From the NCBI GenBank assembly GCA_049509915.1, contig JBEKZL010000155.1, positions 1-18,834 of the forward strand: DNA of 18,834 bases, in the 5' to 3' direction. Positions within the stretch are counted from its first letter, which is position 1, and the number at the start of each line of letters is the position of its first letter. The DNA is from JBEKYD01 sp049509915 (lineage in GTDB: Bacteria; Acidobacteriota; Terriglobia; Bryobacterales; Bryobacteraceae). Position numbers and translations under genes: made by a program. Shown here in pieces: positions 7,345 through 15,158 of this stretch. The notes beneath the pieces are model-generated. The model made no database searches. It had not been told where the DNA came from and saw only the letters and a program-made list of their open reading frames with translations.

Positions 7345-8223
7345 TTACTCCTTCGCTAATGGGTCTACCCGGTCGCGGCGGGCCGTCCATTCCGCGCCGG
7401 CCAGCACGACCATGGCGGCCACGAAACTTCCCAGCAGAATTGTAACCGAGTATTGGAACATGTGATATTCCCTGTCGAGCTTCGAGGCGATCAAAGAGCG
7501 CGTCACCATGTTCACGTACTTCAGCCCTTCCAGCACCACTCCGACCCAGATCGCCACGGGAGCCACGCGGGCGGCGTCGATCTTGCGATTGGGAAGCAGC
7601 CAGTAAATCAGGAACAGCCCCAGAACGGTAAGCGGCACCGCCGCCAGCTTGGTCAACAGCATGGTGAGCCAGGCGGCGAGTGTCCCATGGCCCAGCCACG
7701 AAGTAGCCCACTCCGCGCTCAACGCAGACAAGCTGAGCGACAACAACACGATCGCCCCGCAGGCGAACACCATGCCCAGGCTGACCACCTGGTTTTTCCA
7801 ATAGCTGCGGTTTTGGGTGACGCCCCAGATGCGATTGAGAGCCACTTCCAGCGGCTCGAAGATGCCGTTGGAGGTGACCAGCAGCAGCAACATGGAGGTC
7901 CAGTTCAGATGCGGCACCATCCACGGCTGCAGGTTCTGGACCACCACGGCGCCGGAGTTGCCGGGGAAGACGTCGCGCACGGCCAGGTAAATCGCGCCCA
8001 CTGCGCCATTCCAGTGGAGCGCGTCGCGAAAGATGGCGAGCATCACCATCAGGAACGGAAAGAACGACAGCAGAACGCTGGCGGCAATGGCCAGGGCGAA
8101 CACGTGCGCCTCGATTTCGAGCAGGTAGTGGACGGTGGGCCGGATGCGTGCCCACCACGGGCGGTATTCTTCGAGACGGTGCAGATCCAACTTACAGGTT
8201 AGCTCCAAACGGGGAGCGGGCAT
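7345..8223 (-). CDS. YihY/virulence factor BrkB family membrane protein
   Basis: From the ATG at 8223 the protein has 292 residues. A GTG at 8241 would add 6 residues but lies in the T tract of the preceding terminator, so it is unlikely. Hydrophobic segments lie at about 42-66, 105-122, 147-168, 180-209, 217-236 and 260-278. They carry the family patterns LLSFFPFLMVMLAIF, GIFEPLEVALNRIWG and LFLIYWLLPNRKI. BrkB/YihY proteins are polytopic inner-membrane proteins; despite early claims of RNase or serum-resistance activity, their transport role remains unsettled. The end has a charged tail (RRDRVDPLAKE). It is the first gene of the series YihY, 54-residue protein, amidase. No clear Shine-Dalgarno sequence precedes the ATG. 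Confidence 0.88.
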   Translation of the reverse strand: MPAPRLELTCKLDLHRLEEYRPWWARIRPTVHYLLEIEAHVFALAIAASVLLSFFPFLMVMLAIFRDALHWNGAVGAIYLAVRDVFPGNSGAVVVQNLQPWMVPHLNWTSMLLLLVTSNGIFEPLEVALNRIWGVTQNRSYWKNQVVSLGMVFACGAIVLLSLSLSALSAEWATSWLGHGTLAAWLTMLLTKLAAVPLTVLGLFLIYWLLPNRKIDAARVAPVAIWVGVVLEGLKYVNMVTRSLIASKLDREYHMFQYSVTILLGSFVAAMVVLAGAEWTARRDRVDPLAKE

Positions 8224-8240
8224 ATTCAGGCAGGCCAGCA

Positions 8241-8278
8241 CAAAGAAAAACGGCGGGATCCATTACCGGATCCCGCCG
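8241..8278 (-). terminator. Strong intrinsic terminator of the large receptor gene
   Basis: Read on the minus strand: CGGCGGGATCC, loop GGTAAT, GGATCCCGCCG, then TTTTTCTTTG. The 11-bp stem (8251-8261 with 8268-8278) is perfect and GC-rich and is followed by a T-run, the textbook rho-independent form. It lies 27 bases after the receptor stop (8306) and only about 18 bases before the YihY ATG. Confidence 0.85.
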
Positions 8279-8305
8279 CCGTTTGCGGTTCAGGTTGAAC
8301 CGCGG

Positions 8306-11300
8306 TTAGAAGGTATAGTGAGCGGTCAACTGCAGCGTGCGCGAGTTGCTGGTATAGAACTCGTCGAACCGCCCGAAGGCGGCATTGCTGGGAACCAGAT
8401 CGTTGCGGCTGCCGATGTAGCCATAGGAGTCGACGTCGCTGACATGGCTGCCGGTGAATTGAGCGTGGTTGAGGACATTATAGAATTGGACACCGATGTC
8501 GAAGGCGCGCGTCTCGCCGAATGCAAACCGCTTCTTTACCGACAGATCGATGTTATTGGTCGGGTGGAGGGGGAAGGTGTTGCGGCCGCCGTTGGCCATC
8601 GCGCCTGCTTGTGCCACGATGTAGCGCGCGTTGGAATTGTTAGCGACGTAAGCCACGATCGTGCCGGCGCCAGCGGCTACCGGCTGCCCCTGGGCGTTGT
8701 AGCCGGTAACGCCGCTACCGGCATTGGGGGCGCCGGCGGGGTTGATGATGGCGCGGTCGCCGGCGCTGTCGTTATTTAGATTGGCATCGTCGCCACTCTG
8801 AACCGTCGCGTACTCGGGACTTTCGTAGGTCAAGGTCCCGGCGAACGTCCAGTTGCTCACCAGGTTCTTCATGAACCAGTTGCCGCTTCCGAACGCCTTC
8901 CAGTCGTAAATCGGGGTGAAGGTGAACCGCTGCCGGTGGTCAAGCGCCGAGGAAGACCAATCGGCGCGCAAATCTTGGAAATCCTGCGCGCGGCGCGGCG
9001 TCAGATAAGTGGAGAAGTTCGTCGCCGTGCCGTCATCCAACATATGGCTCCACGTGTACGCAGCCACATACTGGAAGTTATTGGTGAATCTCCTAGTGAG
9101 TTGAAGGGCCATGCCGTCATACGAGGAGTATGCCTGGGGCGCGTAAGCGACGATCGCGGCGTCCGAGCCCAGAGTCGCCAAAGAGTTGTACGGCTGTGCG
9201 GCCGTGCCGCCGGGCACGATGTAGCTTTTGACCTGGGCCAACGTTTTGGTAAGGGAAGCGAATGTGGAAGGCGACGGCATACTGAAGAACGTCGGAATGT
9301 AGTTGGTTGGGGTTACAAGCGGGTCGATATTCAGCCGCGCTTGATTCCAGAGGTGCACGCCCTTGGTGCCCACATATCGGGCTTCGAAAGTGTAGTCGTG
9401 GTGGATCACGCGCTGAACACCGATGTTCCAGCTCACGCCGTAGGGACGCTTGCCGCCGAAGGTATAGGAACTGACCAGCCCCAGCGCCGCCGCTGGGTTG
9501 GTAGGCAGAGCGACTGCCGTACCGGGCAGACCGCCGCCGGCCAGGAAGCCGGGAGCGTTGCTCGACAAATCGACGTCGTTGGTCTGCTGGAAGTATGGCG
9601 GAGCCGCATTCGAACTGAGGTTGGCGTAGGTCGGATCAAAGGCGCGGGAGAATCCGCCGCGGATCGACCAGGTGCCGGCCCTTCCGGGGGAATACGCGAA
9701 ACCGATGCGCGGAGACCACTCGTTCGCGCTTGGCTGCGGCTGATTAAATGTGATCCCGCCGGGCACATTCGCGGGGGCGCTGTACATCTGGTAGCGGGAC
9801 ACCACCGGAATGGTCACATACTCATAGCGCAGTCCCAGATTAATCGTAAAGTTGGACCGGATGCGGTAATCGTCGTTGAAGAAGGCTTCATTTTCCAGGA
9901 AGCCGCAGGGATAGCTGGTGGGGCCGGCGCTGCGCTCCCCCAACACGTCCGGCGTCAGGTCGAGCAGGTACTGCTGCAGCGTGCTGTATTCGTAATCGCC
10001 GCGTACACGCTGAATGAAATAGTTCGTGAGGATCACGTCGGTAAAGTGATAGCCCATTTTAATGGTGTGCTTGCCGGCGATCTTGGTGGCATTCTCCTGG
10101 ATCTGGAACAGGTTCTGGATGGAGCCGGATGGCGTGTTGGGATCGGGCCCGATCTGAAGGCTGTTCAACTCGTCGATGGTAAGGTTGGGAATCACGCTCA
10201 TCCCCGGAAAGGTCTGGTTGCCGACCTGGATACTGTTGAAGTTCCGGCTGAAAGCGGCACGGAACTCGTTCTGCAGGGTGGGGGCGAAAGTGTGAAACTC
10301 GGAAGCGCTAAACATGTAGTTGTCGTTGGGCGCGGGCGAGAAGAACGCCGGCAGGTTGGCGTTGGAGTCCAGGCCGTTCTGTTTGTTGTAAATCCAGCGG
10401 CCGCGCACCTGGTCCTTGTCGCTGATGTTGTAGTCGATGGCAACCACCGCGTTGTAATTGTTGGTGTAGGTCGGTGAGGCGAACGACAGCGTGCCGATAG
10501 GAATGGTGGTGTTACCCACTGTGATCGTCCCGGCGTCGTTTGAAGCCGCCGTGGGCACCCACTTCTGGAACCAGGAGAGATTGTTCTTGATAACGCCTGG
10601 GATGCTGGCCAAGGCCGACATGCCGGCTGCTGTAGGCGCCTCGAGGGGAGATCCGGGAACCGCGGACTGGCCGATCGGATTGTACTCGAAGTTGCCGAAA
10701 TAGAAGAGCTTGTCTTTCTTAATCGGGCCGCCGATGGTCGCGCCCAGGCGGTTATTGTCGTAACGCGGGTTGGAGGTCAGGCCCTGGGTCCAATCTAGAG
10801 CATCGACCGCATTCAGATTTCGATTCTGGAGATACTCGTAGACACTGCCGTGTATGCGGTTGGCGCCGCTCTTGACTACCGCGTTGAATATGCCACCCGA
10901 TCCGCCGCCGAACTCGGGACTGAACTGATTCTGCAAGAGCGATACTTCCGCCACAGCCTCGTTGGACGTATAAACCAGGGGGCCTGTGGTGTAGTGATTT
11001 ACGTTGCTGACGCCATCCAGGTTGAACGTGTTGTCCTCGGGTCGCTGCCCGGCGATCGACGGGCCGGTGCCCTGGCCAACGCCGCCCTGCGAGGCGACGC
11101 CCGCGCCAATCAGGCTAAGGTTCCAGATGCCCGCGCCGTTGCTGTTTGCAGCACCGGGAAGATCGAGCGTCTGCCTGGCTTCAAACGTGGTCTGCAGTTG
11201 CGCGGTGGTGGTGTCGATGGCCGCCGCCGCGGCGCTGACTTCCACGCTTGTAGCTGTCGTGCCCACGTCGAGGGTAATGTTGCCGGTGACCACAGTGCTC

Positions 11301-11596
11301 AGTTGGACCCGAAACTTGTTGACACTCGCCGTGGTGAACCCCGTGGCCGATGCGGTGATAGTATACTCGCCGATCGGCAGGTTGCCAATCCGGTAGACCC
11401 CTTCCGCGTTAGTCGATGTCGTGGTTTTGACGCCAGTCGCGTCATTCTGGGCTATGACGGTCGCAGCGGGGATAGCGCCGCCGCTCCTGTCCGAAATGAT
11501 GCCAGTGACGTCACCGCTAATGGCCTGACCAAAAAGCTGCCCGGCCAGGGCGAGTAGGCAAACGGGCGCATATATGCGGCGAAAACGGAATTTCAC
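8306..11596 (-). CDS. Oar-like TonB-dependent receptor with carboxypeptidase-regulatory-like domain
   Basis: This 1096-residue protein starts at a GTG preceded by AGGAGGAG about 6 bases upstream. It has a signal peptide (RRIYAPVCLLALAGQLFGQ, cleavage near residue 24). A regulatory beta-sandwich follows at about 25-112 (GDVTGIISDRSGGAIPAAT, GVYRIGNLPIGEYTITAS). The plug region at about 130-250 includes SIAGQRPEDNTFNLDGVSN, NEAVAEVSLLQNQFSPEFG and AVVKSGANRIHGS, and then a long barrel with Tyr/Asn-rich strands. The C-terminus LQLTAHYTF ends in Phe, the usual BAM recognition signal. The size and layout are those of acidobacterial and Myxococcus Oar-type receptors, often many per genome; substrates may be oligosaccharides, peptides or proteins, and none can be named here. 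Its message ends at the terminator at 8241-8278. Confidence 0.9.
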   Translation of the reverse strand: MKFRFRRIYAPVCLLALAGQLFGQAISGDVTGIISDRSGGAIPAATVIAQNDATGVKTTTSTNAEGVYRIGNLPIGEYTITASATGFTTASVNKFRVQLSTVVTGNITLDVGTTATSVEVSAAAAAIDTTTAQLQTTFEARQTLDLPGAANSNGAGIWNLSLIGAGVASQGGVGQGTGPSIAGQRPEDNTFNLDGVSNVNHYTTGPLVYTSNEAVAEVSLLQNQFSPEFGGGSGGIFNAVVKSGANRIHGSVYEYLQNRNLNAVDALDWTQGLTSNPRYDNNRLGATIGGPIKKDKLFYFGNFEYNPIGQSAVPGSPLEAPTAAGMSALASIPGVIKNNLSWFQKWVPTAASNDAGTITVGNTTIPIGTLSFASPTYTNNYNAVVAIDYNISDKDQVRGRWIYNKQNGLDSNANLPAFFSPAPNDNYMFSASEFHTFAPTLQNEFRAAFSRNFNSIQVGNQTFPGMSVIPNLTIDELNSLQIGPDPNTPSGSIQNLFQIQENATKIAGKHTIKMGYHFTDVILTNYFIQRVRGDYEYSTLQQYLLDLTPDVLGERSAGPTSYPCGFLENEAFFNDDYRIRSNFTINLGLRYEYVTIPVVSRYQMYSAPANVPGGITFNQPQPSANEWSPRIGFAYSPGRAGTWSIRGGFSRAFDPTYANLSSNAAPPYFQQTNDVDLSSNAPGFLAGGGLPGTAVALPTNPAAALGLVSSYTFGGKRPYGVSWNIGVQRVIHHDYTFEARYVGTKGVHLWNQARLNIDPLVTPTNYIPTFFSMPSPSTFASLTKTLAQVKSYIVPGGTAAQPYNSLATLGSDAAIVAYAPQAYSSYDGMALQLTRRFTNNFQYVAAYTWSHMLDDGTATNFSTYLTPRRAQDFQDLRADWSSSALDHRQRFTFTPIYDWKAFGSGNWFMKNLVSNWTFAGTLTYESPEYATVQSGDDANLNNDSAGDRAIINPAGAPNAGSGVTGYNAQGQPVAAGAGTIVAYVANNSNARYIVAQAGAMANGGRNTFPLHPTNNIDLSVKKRFAFGETRAFDIGVQFYNVLNHAQFTGSHVSDVDSYGYIGSRNDLVPSNAAFGRFDEFYTSNSRTLQLTAHYTF

Positions 11597-12342
11597 GTAA
11601 TTCTCCTCCTGCCAAGTGACTTGGTAAAAACTGCTGTGCGGAAAATCGGAGGATCTATCCGGACAGTCGTCAACGATGTTGGAAGTATCCCTTGTAGCAG
11701 CTTTGGGACCATTCTTGCGCAGCCAATATTTGTAATAGCTTAAGAGGCATTAATATACTTAAGTATGAAATCTAATACGGAGAACAGCTCATTTAATACG
11801 AAAATCGGTACCGGGATGGGGTGGTTCCCCTGCTGCGGGCTTCGCAGCAACAAGGCCATTTGGCGACGGTTAAGCCCTTCACTTCAGGCCGGCGCGCCGA
11901 CTCCAAACCCTCTACTGCTTCCTTCTTGTTTCAATGCCTTGGCGGAGATTTGCGCGGTGCAGCCCAGGTTGGCGGCCGTTCGCAGCCGCATTTGAGCGAG
12001 AGCGCCAGTCCCCCCTCTCCAGGCCTCGTCGAGGGAGTACCCCACACCGAATTCCCGGTGACAGTTCAAAAAAGAAATCTGCCACGGGGCGCGGGTGTAA
12101 AGTCTTGGGCATTTACGGCCGATATGCAAGAGCGAACTGTGCGGAGGACCTCCCGATGGCGGCTTGGCTCGGTACCCGACGGATGCAGAAGAAGGCCCAT
12201 GGCAGAGAAGGGGCCGCAAATATTCAAAAGAGCACGGGCGCGAGGTGCGAGCAGCTCGGCGCGGCGGCTTTTGTGCGGAAGCCGGCGGAGGAGAATGCGC
12301 TACGCTCCGGGCTGTCCGGCGCCATGGGCGGACGGTCTTAAC
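11597..12342. other. Gene-free divergent intergenic region (746 bases)
   Basis: This region separates the divergent receptor (minus) and CheC-REC-HPt (plus) genes. The part near 11690-11815 is AT-rich against the GC-rich background and must hold the control signals for at least one gene. I see the palindrome at 11755-11766 and, on the minus strand, TTGACG (complement of 11668-11673) as a possible -35, without a convincing -10. From 11820 to 12342 the base composition returns to GC-rich. Open frames exist there on both strands, but they show arginine/serine/proline-rich sequence without recognisable domains, so I do not call a gene. Confidence 0.6.
11755..11766. promoter_or_regulatory. Perfect 12-base palindrome ATACTTAAGTAT, possible operator
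   Basis: ATACTTAAGTAT is identical to its reverse complement and sits in the AT-rich part of the divergent intergenic region, about 160 bases before the receptor start. Symmetric AT-rich sites of this size are often bound by dimeric regulators. There is no direct evidence here, and a related half (CTTAAG) at 11739-11744 is the only nearby partner. Confidence 0.3.
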
Positions 12343-13950
12343 ATGTACCTTACCGAAGTGCAGTTGGACACTCTCAAAGAGGTCATCAACATCGGCGTGG
12401 GCTATGCCGCCAGCTCGCTGAACGAGATGGTGGGAACGCCGATTACGTTGCGGGTTCCGGAGGTCGAAGTCCTGGCTCTCGAGGAAGCTCGCATGCGGCT
12501 GGGGGCTCTTCAGTGGGGCCGCGTGGCATCGCTGCAATTGGCGTTCTCCGGTCCGCTCCGGGGCCAGGTGGCGCTGCTGCTCCCCTACGACGGGGCGGTC
12601 AAGCTGGTCGCCCTTTTGACCGGCAACGAAGGCTCCAACCCGGATGTCGATGGCATTCGCGCAGCCACTCTGGAAGAGACCGGGAATATCATCCTCAACG
12701 GAGTAGTGGGGTCGATCTCTAATTTTTCGCGAGGGCGGATCTCGTTTTCGATTCCGGACTACAGCGCGCAGGTTGGACTGCCCTCGCGACTGGGAGCCCA
12801 GCAACTTGAATCGGGCGTTTGCGTGGTTCTTGCCCGGGCCATTTTGGGCGTTGCCCAGCACGAAATCGAGGGGGAAATCTTCCTGTTTCCGGACATGGGC
12901 GAGATGGCCAATCTGGCGGCGGCTTTGGACCGCATGGTGGAGTCCGCCGAGCTCGATCTGTGCGGCGCGATCGAAGGAGTGGCGGAGGTGGCAGCGGTGA
13001 ATGGGCAACAAAAAGGGGTAGAGGTCCTTTGCCCCCTGGACACCGATGTGCCGGCGCCCGTCGGCGGCGACCCCAGGCGATTGGTCGCCGTTCTGGCCAA
13101 CGGCGTGCCGGCTCCGAGCGTGAACGCTACGGTGGGCCGCCCCGCCCCAACCGGCTACAAATCGCGAGCCGCCCTCCGGCTGCTGTTGGTTGAGGACAAT
13201 CCCACCAATCAGGAGGTTGCTCTGGGGATACTGGAAATCCTGGGGTACCGGGCCGATGCGGTTTCCGACGGGCGGGGCGCCCTGGCCGCCCTGGCTCAGG
13301 CCAATTACGATCTGGTGCTCATGGATTGCCAGTTGCCCGACCTGGACGGCTGCGAAGCCACCCGCCTGATCCGTTTGCAAACAACCCCGGTGCGCAACCA
13401 CGCCATATCCATCGTCGCTATGACCGCCCATGCCATGGCTGAAGACCGCGAGAAATGCCTCGCGGCCGGCATGAACGATTACCTGTCCAAGCCGATCGAA
13501 CCCGGCGCGCTCGAACGGGCCGTCGAGCGTTGGACCCAGGGCGCCGCCGACACGGCACCAGAAAGCGCCGAACCGCGCACGCCGAACTTGCCGGCGACTG
13601 CCGGATGTCCCGCCGAGTTCGATCCCGGCGATCTGCTGGAGAGGGTGAGTGGAAATGTGCGGTTGGCTCAGCGCGTTACGGGCCGATTCCTCAGCGACAT
13701 GCCACTTCAGCTGGCGGCGCTTTCCCAAGCCGTCCTCAGGGCCGACATGAAAGCCGTATCACTGGTCGCCCACTCCATCAAGGGCGCCGCCGCCAACGTG
13801 GGCGCGCCAGGGGTGACAGAGACCGCGCGCAGGATCGAGCAGCAGGCCAAGGCCGGCGACCTGGACGGCGCCGGCTCGATGTTGCCTATGCTGACGGCCA
13901 GCTTCGAGAACACGCGGGAGGCTCTGGACCGATTCTGCCGGGACGAGTAA
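12343..13950 (+). CDS. CheC phosphatase - receiver (REC) - histidine phosphotransfer (HPt) fusion protein
   Basis: From the ATG at 12343 the protein has 535 residues. The frame is open further upstream (to 11821), but that part has no domain and looks non-coding. Residues 1-200 are CheC-like with two phosphatase motifs of the form D/S-x3-E-x2-N-x22-P: the first complete (Asp9, Glu13, Asn16, Pro39), the second with Ala for the first residue (Glu112, Asn115, Pro138). Residues 278-400 are a receiver with acidic Glu284/Asp285, phospho-acceptor Asp328 (LVLMDCQLPDLDG), Thr361 and Lys383 (LSKP). Residues about 425-530 are an HPt domain with His477 in HSIKGAAANVGA. CheC removes phosphate from CheY-type receivers, and HPt passes it between receivers. 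There is no kinase domain or chemotaxis gene nearby. No strong Shine-Dalgarno sequence is visible. Confidence 0.88.
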   Translation: MYLTEVQLDTLKEVINIGVGYAASSLNEMVGTPITLRVPEVEVLALEEARMRLGALQWGRVASLQLAFSGPLRGQVALLLPYDGAVKLVALLTGNEGSNPDVDGIRAATLEETGNIILNGVVGSISNFSRGRISFSIPDYSAQVGLPSRLGAQQLESGVCVVLARAILGVAQHEIEGEIFLFPDMGEMANLAAALDRMVESAELDLCGAIEGVAEVAAVNGQQKGVEVLCPLDTDVPAPVGGDPRRLVAVLANGVPAPSVNATVGRPAPTGYKSRAALRLLLVEDNPTNQEVALGILEILGYRADAVSDGRGALAALAQANYDLVLMDCQLPDLDGCEATRLIRLQTTPVRNHAISIVAMTAHAMAEDREKCLAAGMNDYLSKPIEPGALERAVERWTQGAADTAPESAEPRTPNLPATAGCPAEFDPGDLLERVSGNVRLAQRVTGRFLSDMPLQLAALSQAVLRADMKAVSLVAHSIKGAAANVGAPGVTETARRIEQQAKAGDLDGAGSMLPMLTASFENTREALDRFCRDE

Positions 13951-14113
13951 GCTGCCCGCATCCACTCCGGCCAATATTGCCGAGAGGTTCGAAAAGCTCT
14001 CCGCGGCCATGGAAATCAGCCGGATCTTCGTAGCGTACACCGCCGCCATTTCCGGCTCCGACTCTCTCGACTCCCAAATCCCGCAGGTATATCAAGGACG
14101 AGGCCTCGGCTCG

Positions 14114-15148
14114 TCAGGCCATTCTCAGCGCGGCACGCAGCCCGGGGTCGTGCCGAACGCGCCAGATCCGGCTATCGAGATAGTAGTGGGTGAGGCCGAA
14201 TCCGCAGAAGAAGCCAAAGGCCAGGTCGGACGTTTGGCCCAGGGCGAAGCCGGGAATGCGGTAGAGGGCGCTGAAAAGAAGTCCCACCACGGCATAGGCG
14301 GCCAGGCTATGGGCAACCGCCGCGGGGAGGCGGCCATGGCGTGCGCGGGCATCGGCTCCGGAGTAGCGATTGCGGTTATGGAACCAGACGATGGCATGGT
14401 ACTGCAAATTATGAACAATGGTGACGGTGGGTACGGCCGCCTGCCAGCTCATACATCCAAAGGTGAGACAGTGCAGCGGAATGACGGCGGCAAATAGCAG
14501 CAGCTTCGGCCGGTTGGCGGGTACGCCGGCGCGGTATCGAACCCATTGCCGCGCCAGATAAGCGGCCAGCGTGGCACCGACGATGCACCACGCGGGGGTT
14601 TCCATTGGGGTCAGGCGGACCGCCAGCCCCAGCTCCTCGGGGTGATGGATGAAGAAACGCTCGAAGGGCGGGAACACCAGCATGACGGTGAAGAAGACCC
14701 GGTCCAGGCGGTTGTCGATGGGTGCCAGATCGCGGTTCTTCACCTTATAAAGGACCATGAAGCCGTAGTGTTGGCGGACGACATGATAATAAGCCCACAC
14801 GCCCACCAGCAGATAGAGCCACCCTTTCCAGCCGGCCAGCACCAGTAGCGGGCCAAGCGAGAAGAAGAAAGCCAGGCTGCCGTAGAAAAGCGCGGGGCTG
14901 CGCCGGCGCGCTTCGGTATCGAAATACGTGCGCGAGGCAGTGGCGAAGATGTGCGTGCCGTCGAAGCCTACCGACCAGAACCACCAGAGCAGTGTGATGG
15001 GGACGTGGAAGCCGGCATAGAGGAGGACGTACAGGTACCCGGCCGTGGCGCTGCCGATCACGAGCGTGAGATCGACACCGCGGCCGATGATCCAGCGGGG
15101 GGACTGACCGGCGCCAGAGGGCGCCGTGGCGAGGGCGGCAGCGGCCAT
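14114..15148 (-). CDS. Histidine-rich polytopic membrane protein of unknown function
   Basis: This 344-residue protein has about eight hydrophobic segments (near 27-46, 50-61, 88-105, 109-121, 150-160, 185-200, 214-230 and 278-316). Histidines recur at segment ends in conserved-looking settings: GFDGTHIFA (His66), YYHVVRQHYGF (His122, His127), VHNLQYHAIVWFHNRNR (His246, His251, His257) and GLTHYYLDSRIWR (His321). Clustered His in a membrane protein can bind metal, as in di-iron membrane oxygenases and desaturases or Brp/Blh carotene oxygenases, but I see no family signature that settles it. The ATG at 15148 is 10 bases after the stop of the Gfo/Idh gene, so the two are probably one operon. 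No good Shine-Dalgarno sequence is seen. The nearest neighbour on the other side, the CheC fusion, is convergent. Confidence 0.75.
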   Translation of the reverse strand: MAAAALATAPSGAGQSPRWIIGRGVDLTLVIGSATAGYLYVLLYAGFHVPITLLWWFWSVGFDGTHIFATASRTYFDTEARRRSPALFYGSLAFFFSLGPLLVLAGWKGWLYLLVGVWAYYHVVRQHYGFMVLYKVKNRDLAPIDNRLDRVFFTVMLVFPPFERFFIHHPEELGLAVRLTPMETPAWCIVGATLAAYLARQWVRYRAGVPANRPKLLLFAAVIPLHCLTFGCMSWQAAVPTVTIVHNLQYHAIVWFHNRNRYSGADARARHGRLPAAVAHSLAAYAVVGLLFSALYRIPGFALGQTSDLAFGFFCGFGLTHYYLDSRIWRVRHDPGLRAALRMA

Positions 15149-15158
15149 TATTTTGGGC

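Noticed and set aside
8936..10477. Long plus-strand frame (513 codons) opposite the large receptor
   Set aside because: Antisense shadow of a receptor with signal peptide, plug and barrel; Arg/Gly/Val-rich with no domain.
11821..12342. N-terminal extension of the CheC fusion by 174 residues
   Set aside because: Ser/Arg/Pro-rich without domain or conserved look; the CheC fold starts right after the ATG at 12343.
11884..13728. A 614-codon open frame on the minus strand opposite the CheC-REC-HPt gene
   Set aside because: It is antisense to clear domains with catalytic motifs, and its own sequence is Gln/Arg/His-rich with no domain; a GC-rich shadow.
14097..14115. Hairpin GACGAG/CTCGTC as a terminator between the convergent CheC fusion and membrane protein genes
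   Set aside because: Stem only 6 bp, no T-run on either strand, and it overlaps the end of the membrane protein gene.
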